A stretch of 64,000 nt of DNA from NCBI GenBank assembly GCA_033064195.1, contig JARBJD010000033.1, positions 333,128 through 397,127 of the forward strand, written 5' to 3'. Origin of the DNA: Blattamonas nauphoetae (lineage: Eukaryota; Preaxostyla; Oxymonadida). The notes below the pieces were generated by a model. It did not search any database. It was not told the origin of the DNA and saw nothing but the letters and a program-made list of their open reading frames with translations. The translations under genes were made by a program, and so were the position numbers. Shown one piece after another: positions 43,526 to 55,817 of this stretch; the stretch's first letter is position 1, and each line of letters begins with the position of its first letter.

Positions 43526-44210
43526 CAGTGCTGGGAAAAATATGAACTCACAGGATGATCTCACCGAACTCTCGCAACGTCACTGTGGTATTTTTGATGA
43601 CGATTTTTCTCCCTAAAACGTCGATTATCAGGTATTTCTCGTCTTTTCACTGTTATATTATCTCTAAAAATCCAAAATGGATTCTTGGTTCTCATTTTAT
43701 TCACTTCAAGGAGTCTGGAGATCATCTCCCTGAACAGACCGATCATATTGCATGATTTTGAGTTTCATTGAATCATTTTCTCTTATTCCGTTTCGAAACT
43801 CCCTCACTTTCTCTTTTCTGTTTGTTCTATTCTTAGGGATAGGTGCAAAAAGATGATGAGGACAGAGAACTAGACCATTGCTATGCTCAATCGATATCAA
43901 CCTGAAATTTTGCTTTTCTTCACCCATTTCACTTTCTGAGGTTGGCATTACATTCTTTCACTATTTTTTTAGTTATTTCGGGCAATCAATGAAAATTGTA
44001 TTTTTGTACGAAAGAAGGCGACGTAAATTTTTCTCGACATGCAAAACGGATTTAGGGAAAATGAAGGAGTATATCTCGGTGAAAACCGAGATTTGTGTAA
44101 CAATGAACGAGTATATCGCTCGATTTTCCGAATTCATGGGTTGAAAAACTGAAAAAAAAGCGGATTTTCTGTGTCTTGGTGGTTGATTTTCATATTTTTC
44201 CCACTCTAAG
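43526..44210. mobile_element. Possible degenerate Tc1/mariner-type MITE
   Basis: The left end is TA then CAGTGCTGGGAAAAATATGA. The right end, reversed, is TA then CTTAGAGTGGGAAAAATATG. The shared core GGGAAAAATATGAA and flanking TA at both sides fit a 685-bp element, but the first bases differ and the match is short. It lies just upstream of kinase gene B. Confidence 0.4.
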
Positions 44211-44301
44211 TATTGCATGTTGATGCGAAATTGTGAGGAATTAGCGTCTGAAAGAATGCTGGAAGACCGGCAACACCCGGTCTCCGCCTTATGGGATTCA
44301 C

Positions 44302-46410
44302 TCGTCAGCCAATCCGAAAGCAAAAAGTCAGTTTCAAGTGAAAGTTCCCGAACCATGTGTGCCTGTCCCTTCTCTCTCTCCATTTCTTGTTCATCTTGCA
44401 TCCTTATCTTCAAATCGAAAACACCTCTTTTTTTTCTTGTTTGTTTTTCGCGTTCTCAGACAGTTTTATTCGGAAATTGGGGCAAGGTCGATTCGGATCT
44501 GTTCATGAAGTATCGAAAAGGGGGACAGATGAACATTTTGCGATGAAAGTGCTGCCATTCACATCGGAAGAAGATTTCAACAAGAACGAGCATGAGATCA
44601 TGAAACTGAAAAAACATCAACACGAAAATGTGGTTCGACTCGTGGAAGTGATCAAAGGTGACATGGCACACTTTGTGGTTCTAGAACTATGCTCGTGTTC
44701 TTTGGCTGATCGGTTGTCGGAATTGCGAAAGCTGGGGACGATGATGGATCGCGTGGTATTGTTTTCTTCTCCCTCTTCATGTTGTCTTCTCCCCATTGTT
44801 CGCTGTATCTCTGTCTCTCTTGTTCTCTCTTGTTCTCTCATGTTCTCGTTTTGGCTCTCGTTTTGGCTGTTTGGCTGGCTGGTTTGTTGATGATGTTCAG
44901 ACGGTGTTCAGAATTGTGTCAGATGTGTTGGCTGGGCTGGGGTTTCTGCACTCTCGAAATGAGGTGTATGGAGATGTGAAGCCATCGAATATTCTGATTG
45001 GGAGTGATGGACGAGCGAAGCTGGGTATGTTTTTTGATTGTTTCTTTTGATTGTTCTTGGATTTTCTTTTTCTTCATTCATTCTCTTTTCGATCTCAAAT
45101 GTTCGTGTTGATGATTTCTTCTGTTTTTCTGCTATGGTGTTTCAGGGGACTTTGGCGGAGTGGTTGGAGTTGGCACAGTGAAGACATCGAATTCGGCGGA
45201 GTGTGGGACGATGCAGTTCTGGGCGCCTGAAATGTATGCAACTGGAGGGAATGCTGTTCATGGGTCGCAGGCGGGAGACATGTGGGCGTTTGGGCTGATC
45301 ATGCTTGAATTGCTGACAGGAGAGGAGTGGATTTCGGGAAGGAATTCCGTGGAGATTGCAGACAGAGTGAAGCGATTTGATGTGAAGGCAGTCTGCAAGA
45401 AAGCGAAGGTTCCAAACACGATTGAACCTCTGCTCTGTTTTCTTCTGAGCAAAGTGTGATTTCCTCCTTCTCTTCTCTCTCTTCCCTCTTTCTCACATTT
45501 TCTCTTTTTTGTCAATTTGACATGGACGATCAGAACCCACAGGAGCGACTGTCGTCAGCTGAGCTGATTCGGTCTGGTCGACTGCGTTCGATTTTGGGAG
45601 AGGAAACACCGCTCTCGCAGTTCATCCGCGAAGAACTGGACAGCACAAAGCGGACAATTGACCATCTTCAAACACAACTCAGTGAATCGGAAAGAAGGAG
45701 CAAACAGAAGGATGCAACCATTACTCAGCAAGCCAAAACAATAGCTGAGCTGACAAAGAAGCTGGGAGAGTTTGAGGCGATGGAGAAGAGACTGACGGAC
45801 AAGCCGAACACAACACACTCGAAAGTGGTGGCAGTGGAGGCACAGAAGACAGAAGCAGCGAAGGATGTGAAGCGGATTGGAGGGAGTGTTGATCCCGAGA
45901 ATGCGATCACAGTTTGGGAACCAAGACACTTTCGGAAGGAAGGACGACGAATCACAAGTATCGTCAAGAAAGACAAATCGTGTTTCTCGGACGAGATCAC
46001 GCGAGGAGTGTGGAGATTGTCGATTCGATGCGCTGAATACAGTGGCACCAGTTTCTTTCTTTTCTTTCATCTTTCCAGCATTTGGTGTGATCGACTCGTC
46101 CCAACTCGAACAATCCAAAACAGGCGACCTAAACAAACAGCCAGGTGCTTCAGTGTTCGAATTGAATTTGGCATGTGTTTATCAAAATGGGAAGTATGTC
46201 ACACGCGGAAATCAAGTCCCAAAAGGCAACTCAGTTGTGACGATTGAATTGGACATGAACAGACACACCCTCGTTTTGTTTGTGGACGGCCAGAGACAAC
46301 CAGACTCACTCGCCAACATCCCACAGAACGTCAGACTCGCTTTGCTCATCTATTACAAAGACCTAAATGCTGACATTGTGAGTTTCGAAGAGATGTCTGC
46401 TCAGAAGTAA
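44302..46410 (+). CDS. Ser/Thr protein kinase with coiled coil and SPRY-like domain (gene B, start codon missing)
   Basis: Exons by comparison with gene A: 44302-44356, 44460-44755, 44901-45024, 45146-45453, 45534-46050 and 46079-46410, with exon sizes 55, 296, 124 and 308 nt identical to A; about 543 aa. The kinase is intact: GQGRFGSV, FAMKVL, YGDVKPSN, DFG, WAPEM and a NPQERLSSAEL tail. A coiled coil follows. The SPRY-like domain is a different one from A's (FGVIDSSQLE, TIELDMNRHTLVLFVDGQ). The codon aligned with A's ATG is TCG, and the frame upstream reaches a TAG with no ATG. Translation may start elsewhere or the gene may be dead. The last intron is only 28 nt (or 37 nt with a donor at 46,042); a frameshift there is the alternative. 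Probable substrate unknown. Confidence 0.75.
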
Positions 46411-46699
46411 TAGTTGTGGTTTCTCTCATTTCACGTTTCAGACTCGCATTCAGGGTCGATTGTTCTTGATTGAACAAGTTTGATGAAAGTACATGGATTT
46501 GTAAGTGGTGGGGGATGAATGATTGGATTGGATTGGGTTCTTGATGGTCTCGAAATGAGCATCACAAAAAAAGGAACCGAAGGTGACGGTGAACGTGGGG
46601 AATGATGGACTCTCTGCCTCTCCATTCATGTTTGAGGTAGTTTCGTGGATCCATCGACGAGATTCAGACGGTGTTGGTGTTTGTGTGAGTCGGGTGCTC
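46411..46699. other. No gene seen
   Basis: The 3' flank of kinase gene B, with nothing recognised. Confidence 0.4.
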
Positions 46700-46991
46700 G
46701 TTTAATTCCAGCCTCTTCCACAGCGTCTTCCCACCCACATGTGCATCGGTGCGTCTCCCAAGTCGAGAGTGGAGTGGGCCAGTTGTGCGCACATGAAGAC
46801 ACACACCCGCTTTTCGGAGAGATCGGGATGGTTGAATCGGATGTTCCGCTCGACAGCATCGCAACAGCCTTCCTCGTCCAGCTTGCCCAGAATCTGTTGC
46901 TCCCACTTCCGAACAGCTCGAGTCAGCTGCCTTCTTTCCCGTCCCATTCTCAACTGTCCCATCCACACCAATCGCTCGACAGTCTGCTCAT
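46700..46991 (-). pseudogene. Helical-repeat family fragment, cut by a transposon
   Basis: The minus frame contains QQILGKLDEEGCCDAVE, matching QQILSKLREEGVSDEFE near the end of the family member at 12.6 kb. It ends exactly at the target duplication of the 4.05-kb element. On the far side (51,051-51,110, minus) TLITIATSP resembles TLTFILASP of the family, in another frame. A frameshifted remnant split by the insertion explains both. Confidence 0.6.
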
Positions 46992-47179
46992 GGGTAGGTC
47001 TAGACTCAGATCTGAAAAAGTCTAGACGCAGATCTGAAAGTCTACACGCAGATCTGCAAGAAAACTCGTTCTTTTCGAATCTTTACCACTTTTTATTCAA
47101 CGAACACCTCAATCTCGACATCATTTCCATTTTTTTGCTCATTTCTTATTTTCTGACATTTTTCCATTCTGGCTTCAAT

Positions 47180-50100
47180 GTGGTCAAAGAGATCCTGGGT
47201 TGATCTCGTTCATTTCCTTCCAATTAAAGCTTCTTTCAATGAGATACCCTTCCGCACATTCGTCCGGAATGTTGTCGTCTGGTTCACGAGCATATTTCCC
47301 TCCCAACTCTCCGTCTTCTCAACACCGCCAGCATCTCATTTTCCACTGCACTGCGCTTAACTACGACAAAGGCAAACACCCACTCTATGGTAGACTAATC
47401 CCAGATATGAGCGCGCCTCAAGTGGAAACATCGATTGCAAACAGCAGCTTCACCAGAATGAACGACGACAAACCAACTTTCACCTGAACTACAGGGTGTC
47501 CCAGACTGCACCCCTTTGTTTTTCTTTTGACTTTCAACAATCTACAGAAAACCTTCACTTCTCGTACTACATTAGATCACTCCATTTTTGCTACATTTAA
47601 TCGAAGAGTGAGGAAAAACGGAAATATCGCTTCATTGGAAACTGTTTCAGACCTCATTCAGAAAGATGTACGTTTTTTCACTTCATTCGGAATTATGATC
47701 TGTGATTCATTCATTGTATCAAGATGGATTTGGAAATTTTCAAAGGACGTGAAATATAATTGGAAAACAATCAGAGAATGGCGATCGTGTGTTGGAGTAT
47801 TTTCTCATTCAATGGGGGAGATCAGATCCTTTCCTTCGCAAAAACATGGGATTGTCCGAATATCTTGACCCAATCTCCATCGTTCATCATTTTGTTTCTA
47901 ACTGTCAACTCTTCTCTCCTCCTGGACGTGCGTTCAGATAATTTGAGCCAAAGTTTGCGATCGCTCATTTTTCGTGTATTATAGGCAGATAACTTTAGAG
48001 CTTCTTCGTCCATGCTCCAACCACAAGGAAAGGACCATGAAAGACCTTTGCTATCGTTGAATTGATCGCAATCATAAGTACCAAAGCGGACGCGATTACC
48101 ATCTCCGCTGAAAGACTTAACAGATCGAGAATGACCATTTTCCATCACGTATGTGTTTGTACGCTCTCTTTTCTTGAAATATCTTTCTTAAGAATGATCA
48201 CAATTTGAGAGCTCTTTGGAATCCAGGCATCGCAAAATCACCGTCGAAATTCCATCGACATTCAGTTCTTTTCGATCAGAATTCTCTGACATCCATTCAA
48301 ACTCCATCCATATTCTCATTCTCCAGTTCTTCACCTCCGATTCTTGATTCAACGTCCGTCGTTCCACTTCAGATGTTTGGCATGCATTTGTTCCGTCCCT
48401 ATCAAGACATATTTCCGTTTTTCCTCACTCTTCGATTAAATGTGGCAAAAATGGAGTGATCTAATGTAGTACGAGAAGTGAAGGTTATCTGTAGATTGTG
48501 GAAAGTCAAAAGAAAAACAAAGGGGTTCAGTCTGGGACACCCTGTACATATTGCCACGAGATGATCTTCCCTTCTGACAGTTTTGATTCACGGACAACGA
48601 CAACTACAACAATATTGGTCACACGATGCATTTTCAGGAATATAAATGCCCAATAGGGGCGGGATGGGGGAGCACTCTGTTTCAAGGACAGGGACACTGT
48701 AATGGTGACCCACTGCACCTTCACCAACTGCAGAACGAATGCAGACGCAGGGGCATTTGGGTATTATACATGAAACACGTATTATCACGCTTTCAACAAC
48801 CATACGGATTGTCAAGCAGATGGATGGGCCGGCGGTGTTGTGATGGATAGAGGGGATATTCTTGCCACAAACCGTGATTTTTATTACACAAACTGCACCG
48901 AAACAAAACCAGCCGAGATATATAACGGCGCTGGGCTTCATATGAACCAGGCGAACAATACCCGATACATTTCCAACTGTTGGTTCGAAAAATGCAGCTC
49001 CGGAGGTGAAGGGGGTGGATTAGCTCTCCTAAATGACAAAGATACCACAGTGATCAGTTGCATATTCACCAAAAACAAGGCAAAACATCGAGCGCATCGA
49101 TCATGCTCTTGGAGCAAGCACCAGATACAAAAAACCAAATTAGAGTGAATTCCTGTCTTTTCCACAAAAATGTGGGATACGACCAAAGAAATGACGTGTC
49201 CCTGACAGCAAGCTGGTTCGAAGATGGGGTCGACCGATTGCTGATCTTCACGGATTGCTGGACCGTGTCACCTGAACCCAGAGTGGGCCGAAAGAACGTG
49301 ACTTGGGACGGAGTGGACAAGCATTTATGTTCGCTGATCCATTACCCGGAAAAGGTGACAGCGAGCCACGACGGGACGGAGTACGTTAATGTGACGCATC
49401 TGCTGATCGAAGAGGGTGGATAATCGGGCAGATTGGGTGGTCTTTACGAACAGCTTCACTCTTTCGGCTCTGACGCATGTTCCATCGGAAACAGCGTCAT
49501 TCATCGAAGTTGAAGATTCAGCTCTGACACAGCTCTGCTTGCGTATCTTGTCCCGATTGAGCTGGAAGTGGCTTTTCAAACGACTCCTGGATATGATGTT
49601 GGGAAGTGTGGCCATTACGAACTGTTCTGCAAGTCTTTCCAACAATCGCTTGTTCGTGTTGTGAACAACGTCGCCAAAATCACATTTTATTCGTATGTCG
49701 AGCTGGGATTCGATGCGATCATGCCGAAACCACTGACAATCACATCTCGAACCCATCCGGGTGAAGTGAGTGTCCTTTCGAGTGGACGAATTGTGCAAAG
49801 TCGCGCGGGAACCACCACACTCGACACGATCCATTTCTCTCTCCCAGCCACTTCAACGCGTACTGAGCTGTTCTCGTGACGAGTGGGAAACTGAACGTGA
49901 AATCGTGCTCGCTTTCGTCTGTTTCGGGAACGATTCCGTTCGGAGTGCTGAATGTGACGGGAGGAAGTGTGGAACTGTTGTTGTTGACTCTTTCTGCACA
50001 AACAATCTCGACTATCCCGTTTTCTTTTGATGGGACGACCCAAACAAGTCTGACTTCGCTCTCCCTGACCGACACAAATACACCATCCAACGAATTGATG

Positions 50101-50761
50101 AAGATTGTCGGAGCGATGCAATCATCTCGACGCAGAATCAATTTGCTCCAATCTGTTCGTGGTCATCTGGAGCACTCTCGTTCACAACATGCACAGCCGC
50201 AATCATCTCCACCCGACTCGCTGGACTGACAAATGGAGGGATTGTTGTGATTGGAGCGACCGTCACACTGTCTCAATGCACATTCCAACAGAATGGAAAG
50301 ACCCCAACCGACGCAGACTTCCCGTCGCTTCAAAGAAACATTGTGTTGATCCTGACTCCCATTTCTGGATTTCAGAAGGCGACTGCACTGTGACGCTTCC
50401 GAATCCACAGTCGAACACGCCGTTCGTCACTCCAACACTTTCAGATGATGTTTATTCAGCCAACGACACCCATCTCACCCCTCCAACCCCAACACCCACC
50501 GACCCAACACCAGATCCACCCCCAACTGACCCAACTGATCCCCCATCTCCTCCTGTTGACCCAGTCGACCCAAAGGACCCAGCAGAAGGCGGGCTGAAGT
50601 TCCCGATGTGGCTGATTGGGATGATTGTTGGTGCCCTCGTCGGAGCTGTCGCTGTCGTCGTTGTTGTGTTTGTCGTTCGTCGCAACTCGCGCTGGAAGCG
50701 TTGGAGGGCGATCCGATGGACTTTGGAGGGGATGGAATCCGTCGAAAAGTCATCTGATTGA
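47180..50761 (+). pseudogene. Broken beta-helix membrane protein gene inside the 4.05-kb element
   Basis: Beta-helix stretches in changing frames run from QVETSIANSSFTRM (47.4 kb) through VTHCTFTNCRTNADAGAF (48.7 kb), YISNCWFEKCSS (48.97 kb) and CSWSSGALSFTTC (50.16 kb). The end is a Pro/Thr/Asp-rich stalk, a membrane helix (LIGMIVGALVGAVAVVVVVF) and a short basic tail ending at 50,761. The order matches the large receptor-like gene but without a pseudokinase. Frame changes near 49,085, 50,110 and 50,340, other stops, and a 1,053-bp insertion at 47,492 make it non-functional. No signal peptide was found, so the 5' end may be missing. Confidence 0.75.
47492..48544. mobile_element. Tc1/mariner-type non-autonomous element, 1,053 bp
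   Basis: Inverted ends of about 135 bp begin CAGGGTGTCCCAGACTG and differ at only a handful of positions. TA is duplicated at 47,490-47,491 and 48,545-48,546. The internal ~780 bp has no transposase-like frame. It interrupts the beta-helix pseudogene. Confidence 0.92.
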
Positions 50762-51457
50762 TCAATGACAGCAAAATGTTGGACCCTACCTTCTTTCTAT
50801 TTGTGATCATACCCCTTTTTCCATTTTCAACTCGACCAGAATCCCGTCTCATTAATAACTCTCTTCTTTTGACCCGAAACTATTATTTCATCATTTCACA
50901 TCATTTATTCTTCTCAATCGGTTCTATAAAGTGTTGTATCAACGAAAGAAATGAGATCTGCGTGTAGACTGTCAGATCTGCGCCAAGACCGATCTGCAGA
51001 TCTGCGTCTAGACTTTTTCAGATCTGAGCCTAGACCTACCCTCTGCTCATGTTGCATCGAATGTTGGTGAAGTGGCAATGGTGATCAGGGTTTTCGCGTG
51101 CACCGCTGATCACTTTGATCATACTACTATTGTGCATTTTAAGAATAATTTGCTTGAGGAAGATGATTAAAATGAAGAGGAAACTGTGAGAGATTATAAG
51201 ATTGAAATGAATCAAGATGCCTTCAAATCTGGTTACATTTGCGAGAATGTTCTTTCCACTTCACAAGTGGAAAAGCTGAGGGTGAGGAGGACTTCGAGTG
51301 TTTTGTGAATGAATAGATGATCGGGAGTATTGGAATGTTCGAAAAAAGTTCTGACAACAACTGAAGGGTGAATGTTTGATAGTGGGGCATTTTCACGGCA
51401 GAAAGAGATGAATGGCAGGAGAGAGGCCGATAAGTCGGTGGGCGGAGGTGGAAGGAA

Positions 51458-52240
51458 TTAAGTGAAGAATGTCGTGACAGCCTTGAACGAAATCAGTTGT
51501 GAGGAGGTGGTTGGAGAATTGACAACCATTAGAGGTGAAAGATTGAAGATATGATCGAGAATTGGTTCGAACGAGAAATACTCGCGCAGATTGGTGAGAA
51601 ATTTTGCCCTAAAAAGAACAATGTTCTCCTCTAGTTCAGCCTTTTCATCAATTCCAAGCTTCCGGTGATTGCCATAGAATGTGACAATGAAATGTTGGGC
51701 TGATTCTAGTAGAAATTGGGGTGTGAGGAAGTTCTCAATTTTTGAAGTAGATATGAGGTAATGTTGTTGAAAACTGGCAAAATCAAGATCTTTGCACTGA
51801 TACGCGACAAGTTGAGATTTGAGTGGGTTCAAGAGAAGATCCATGACGAATAGTCGAGCAATGTTGATCGGCTCGATCAACTGTTCGAAATGAAAAAGTG
51901 GGAGTGGTTGAGGTGATGTAATGAAGTAGTGGAACACTGGAAGAATTGATAGGAGATACGATACTGTCTTTAATTTACTCATCCATCTAGTATCATTTCC
52001 AAAAGGAATTATGGTGCTTCGCTGCCTCATGAATGTTTGTGTGTCGGTCCATGATTTCTGAATTTGGCGGTGATGATGAACGAAGAGAGAAAAAGAATGG
52101 CATAGCTCAAGAAGATCATTAAATGGCTTCACAGCCTCATCTCTCAGAGTCCTTAAGAAAACTAAATTTGTGGTGTGGGCGCCGCAATGGATATGTAGTA
52201 TCCCATTGTGTTTTGCACTGATAAGTCCAAATAGGCCGTT
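51458..52240 (-). pseudogene. hAT-family transposase fragment
   Basis: The minus frame is open from a TAA at about 52,243 to 51,458 (~260 codons) with no good ATG near its beginning. It contains HCGAHTTNLVFLRTL, the C-x-x-H-x-x-N-L pattern of hAT transposases, and DTRWMSKLKTVSYLL, the conserved D-T-R-W segment of the catalytic core. The N-terminal zinc finger and the C-terminal dimerisation block are absent, so it is a remnant. I found no terminal repeats for it. Confidence 0.7.
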
Positions 52241-53569
52241 TATGTGGCCTTTTAATGCCGCTTAGTAGTATAGTAGACGATTTGGGAACCAGATTGAAAT
52301 AGTCGTTGAAATCAGAAACGAAAAGTCAATTCCGATTGACCATTTCTAAATCTTGTATTAAAAGGAATTTAGGCCATTTCAATGATGCCAATATTTGACC
52401 TAAATTCCAGAAATATGTCCAATATTTCGACCTCATTTTAAGCGTCAATTTTGAAGCAAATTTTTGTCATATTCCAAAAATGTTGTCACTTTTTTCGATG
52501 TTTTTTCACTTTTGAACTCGAACAAAGTGAATCCAACTTGAGAACCACTTCGAAAAAAATCGAAAAAAATTCTAAAATGTCGGGGACGATGTGAGTCATC
52601 GATCAAAACAATCCCGATGAAAATCGGTTGAGAATTTGTGGAACTACGTACCGAACAGTGGTCAAAAAATGGACCAAAAAGTCGATTTTCAGATTTCGCT
52701 ACCAACAACTACTTTATGTCTTAAATTCACCTCAAACATCTTCTAAAATTACAAAATCGATTTCGAAAGGTGAGATTCGCGATAAAAAACACTTTTTGGA
52801 AAAAAAGTTTGATCCGACCCATTGAGGATTTTTACGAGTCGACATTTTCGAGATACGGTATGGACCCTGTCTTCCATCATCTTTCGCTCAGGAATCGTCC
52901 TCTTATGACGCCTTTTTGTGTTAGATCGGATAAGAACGCCTTCTGGCGACTTTAGGTATGAACCTTTTCACGTCACGATCCTTCGGACACTTTTTTGCCA
53001 ATTTTCGTTTTTAACGTTAGATCTTCTACATTCTTCGCATTCGCGTCCTAGCGACGCTTTTTTGAGATTTCCTGTTTCCCCACTTCATTAGTCCTCTTTT
53101 TTTGCACACACCTTTGATTCACCACATTTTCACCTCACTTTCAGTCACCGTCATTTTTGTATGTGTTTTCACATATCATCCTCCCTTTCTCACGTTCTGA
53201 GGAGGGAGTGGCTGAATTTCTTAACACTTTTGTTCGGTACTTTTTCTATAAAGTTGATTTTACGTCTTTTTCCCCATATCTTGTCCGTATGTTTGTCTTA
53301 ACGAAAACTCATTTCAGCACATTGTATCACTCATCTTCTTTGTTCCATTTCACCACTTATCCGTTCATAAGACACTCTCATTTACCTCATTTCACAACCC
53401 TTTTTTCCGTCGTTCACACCTCACGAGCACATCATTTTGTCTTCATTGTTTTTGACTTTTTTGCTTAATTTGACAAAAAGAGATTGAAACAAGGTACAAT
53501 GAAGTGAGCAAGTACAATAGTGAATGGTGAAATTGATAAAGTGAGAATTGAGGTACACTAATGTGTTTT
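52241..53569. other. AT-rich noncoding stretch
   Basis: No protein-like frame was seen. Many T-rich and A-rich runs occur. The left border of the viral insertion is probably here or slightly further right, but I could not find its terminal repeat. Confidence 0.4.
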
Positions 53570-53815
53570 ATGAACGCGTTCATCGAAATTTCGCATAAGA
53601 AGAGCAAACAAAAGTGAATGAAGTGAGAATCAAGCGATAAAGTGAAGTGAGGGACGAAAGAAACGAGAAGATCAAAACCAACGAGATCCTGGTTCAGAAA
53701 TGAGTTTTATGATCGCGTGAATCGAAATTTCACAAACAAAGAGCAAACAAAAGTGAATGAAGTGGCAATCAAACAATAAAGTGAAGTGAGGGACGAAAGA
53801 AACGAGGAGAGTAAC
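53570..53815. repeat. Two direct repeats of about 120 bp
   Basis: About 53,575-53,690 and 53,700-53,810 share GAGCAAACAAAAGTGAATGA and GTGAAGTGAGGGACGAAAGA in the same order, with small differences between. Confidence 0.8.
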
Positions 53816-54329
53816 AGTGCTCTGAAAACCCGTTTCTGCCGAAAACCCGAAATAATTCGAAATATACTCTATTATCATTTCATTTTATGCAACCTTTTGA
53901 AATTTGACTTTATGGACATAAACACCATGATCTAGCCTGGTTTTAACAATCAAGAAGCGGCGGAGAGTTAGTATTGTTCCCCATTCTTCATCAACTGCGT
54001 CATAGTTTAGAGTGATTTATGGTAATTCTCTCTCAAGAAACAATTGAAAACATGTTTTTAAGAGGTTAGAAAACAAATTTTTAGCACTATAGTTGAAAAG
54101 CAGAATGTAATCGAATAAAAACGGGTTTTGAGTGCTAATCGGGTTTTTCGGAGCACTGTAAAAAACGACGAGATCAAGGTTACAAAATGATTTTTATGCG
54201 CGAACGAAACCAATGTAGTCTAATCCATGTGAACTGAGTTTAGAAAAACATACTTGTGAATCTTAAAACATAATTGGAGAATTGATATTGAGCGGGCACT
54301 GTGGATTGTTTCTATTGTGTTCATAATTG

Positions 54330-55660
54330 AATTTTAGAATTAGATAAATAAAAAACAAGAGAATACCAGTTTAGTTCCAGTTGTGAGACATCCTTTGCGA
54401 CCATAAACAGCAACGCTTCACTCGATTGGATGGTCACTCTTCAGTCCACTTTATCTGGTACACAAATTGATTTTAAGAAAGAATGAATGTGGAAACAGAG
54501 GATACCAGTTTCAATCCTTCAGTGACACATTCTTTCGAAGTCTAAAACACCATACTGTACCTCAGATGTGAGGATCATTGACATCGAGTTAACTATGGGT
54601 TTTAAAAAGTGAACTAATCAAAAAACGTGAGCATACCAGGTTCATTTCGGTAATGCCACATTCTGTGAACGATAAAGCGCGATCGTGTACCCAATTCGAA
54701 GGTGACTGTTTTGATCGTTTCGATCTGGTACACTACTTGTTTTTAGGAAAGAATGAGCAAAGAAAGTGAACAAACCGGTTAATCTCCAGTCGGATCCACA
54801 TTGATCAGAGCCTAAAACACCGTGCTGTACCAGAACTGAGAAGACAGAAAAAGAGCCAAATTAGGTCCAAGAGAATGTTTTATGAAAAGAGAAGAGAACA
54901 AATGAGAAAGTCAAAAGAGGGAGAACATGAATTCAAGGTCAGTAGAAAGTAAAACAAAGCGGCGTACCTTCTGAATCAAAAACGACGATCGATCGAGAAA
55001 TTTCGAGCACCAAAAAGTTGATCAAGAATTTTAGAACTCATGTCAAACTTTAATTTTGGAAAAAAGTGAGAGACAATGAAGAGATAATGAGAATGAAGTG
55101 ACAATGAAAATTCTAGAGTGAAGTGGAGAGAGAAAAAGAGAAGACAAAAGGTGAAGTGAAAATGACGGTACAAGAATGAGTCTTAGGAAAAGATTAAACA
55201 AAAAAGAGAACAAACAAGTAAAAAATCTTCGGTGAAACACGCTTTCGAGAAGGAAGAGGTGATAGTGCGTCGACGTTGTGATGATCGGTTGGTGTGAGGT
55301 CAGAAAAGAAATTTAAAAAGAGATGAAAGTAAAAGAAGAACATACAAGTTAATTTTCGGTAGTGAAACAACATTCGAAACGATAAGACGCGACGGTCGAC
55401 CAGATCTGAAGGTCACTTTTCGGTTCGATCAGAGAAGGTACAAAAAAGAGTTTTATGAAAGAATGAATTGAACAAGAGAACAAACCATTTAAGAATAAGT
55501 CGGAAACGAAATTCCAGAAGATAAAACGAAGTAGTGTACCTGAACGAGAGGAGAAGAAAAAAGTGAATGATCGAGAACGAGAAAGTGATGGTGAAAAAGA
55601 AAAGAGAACAAATGTGAAACTAGAAAGCGTGACACACCTAAATCAAACGGTAAAGAGACG
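54330..55660. repeat. Degenerate tandem-like repeats in noncoding DNA before the viral genes
   Basis: About eight related units of roughly 100-180 bp. Each combines a GAACAAACCAGTT-like or GAATACCAGTTT-like word, a CAGTNGTGACACATT-like word, and an ACCAGATCTGAAGGTCAC-like word or variant. They are too diverged for a clean consensus by eye. No coding frame crosses them. Confidence 0.55.
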
Positions 55661-55817
55661 TCGGGAACGAGATGAGAGGATCATGTCCCATTGAAGTACT
55701 TTCTCTGATCAAACAAGACTGATCGAACCCATCGATGAGAGGATCGAAGTCTCGGAAGATCACCAACGCTATAATCACGAATGAAAATTTATTTTTGAAT
55801 TTTTTAATTTGTATTAA

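Larger units (their letters stand above)
46992..51041. mobile_element. 4.05-kb inverted-repeat element with 9-bp target duplication, carrying host gene sequence (Pack-MULE-like)
   Basis: TCTGCTCAT is duplicated at 46,983-46,991 and 51,042-51,050. The ends begin GGGTAGGTCTAGACTCAGAT (left) and GGGTAGGTCTAGGCTCAGAT (right, reversed), identical otherwise for about 45 bp. Subterminal copies of GTCTASACGCAGATCTG follow at both ends. A 9-bp duplication with long inverted ends is the Mutator-like pattern. No transposase is visible. The cargo is a broken beta-helix membrane-protein gene and a nested mariner-type element. Confidence 0.85.
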
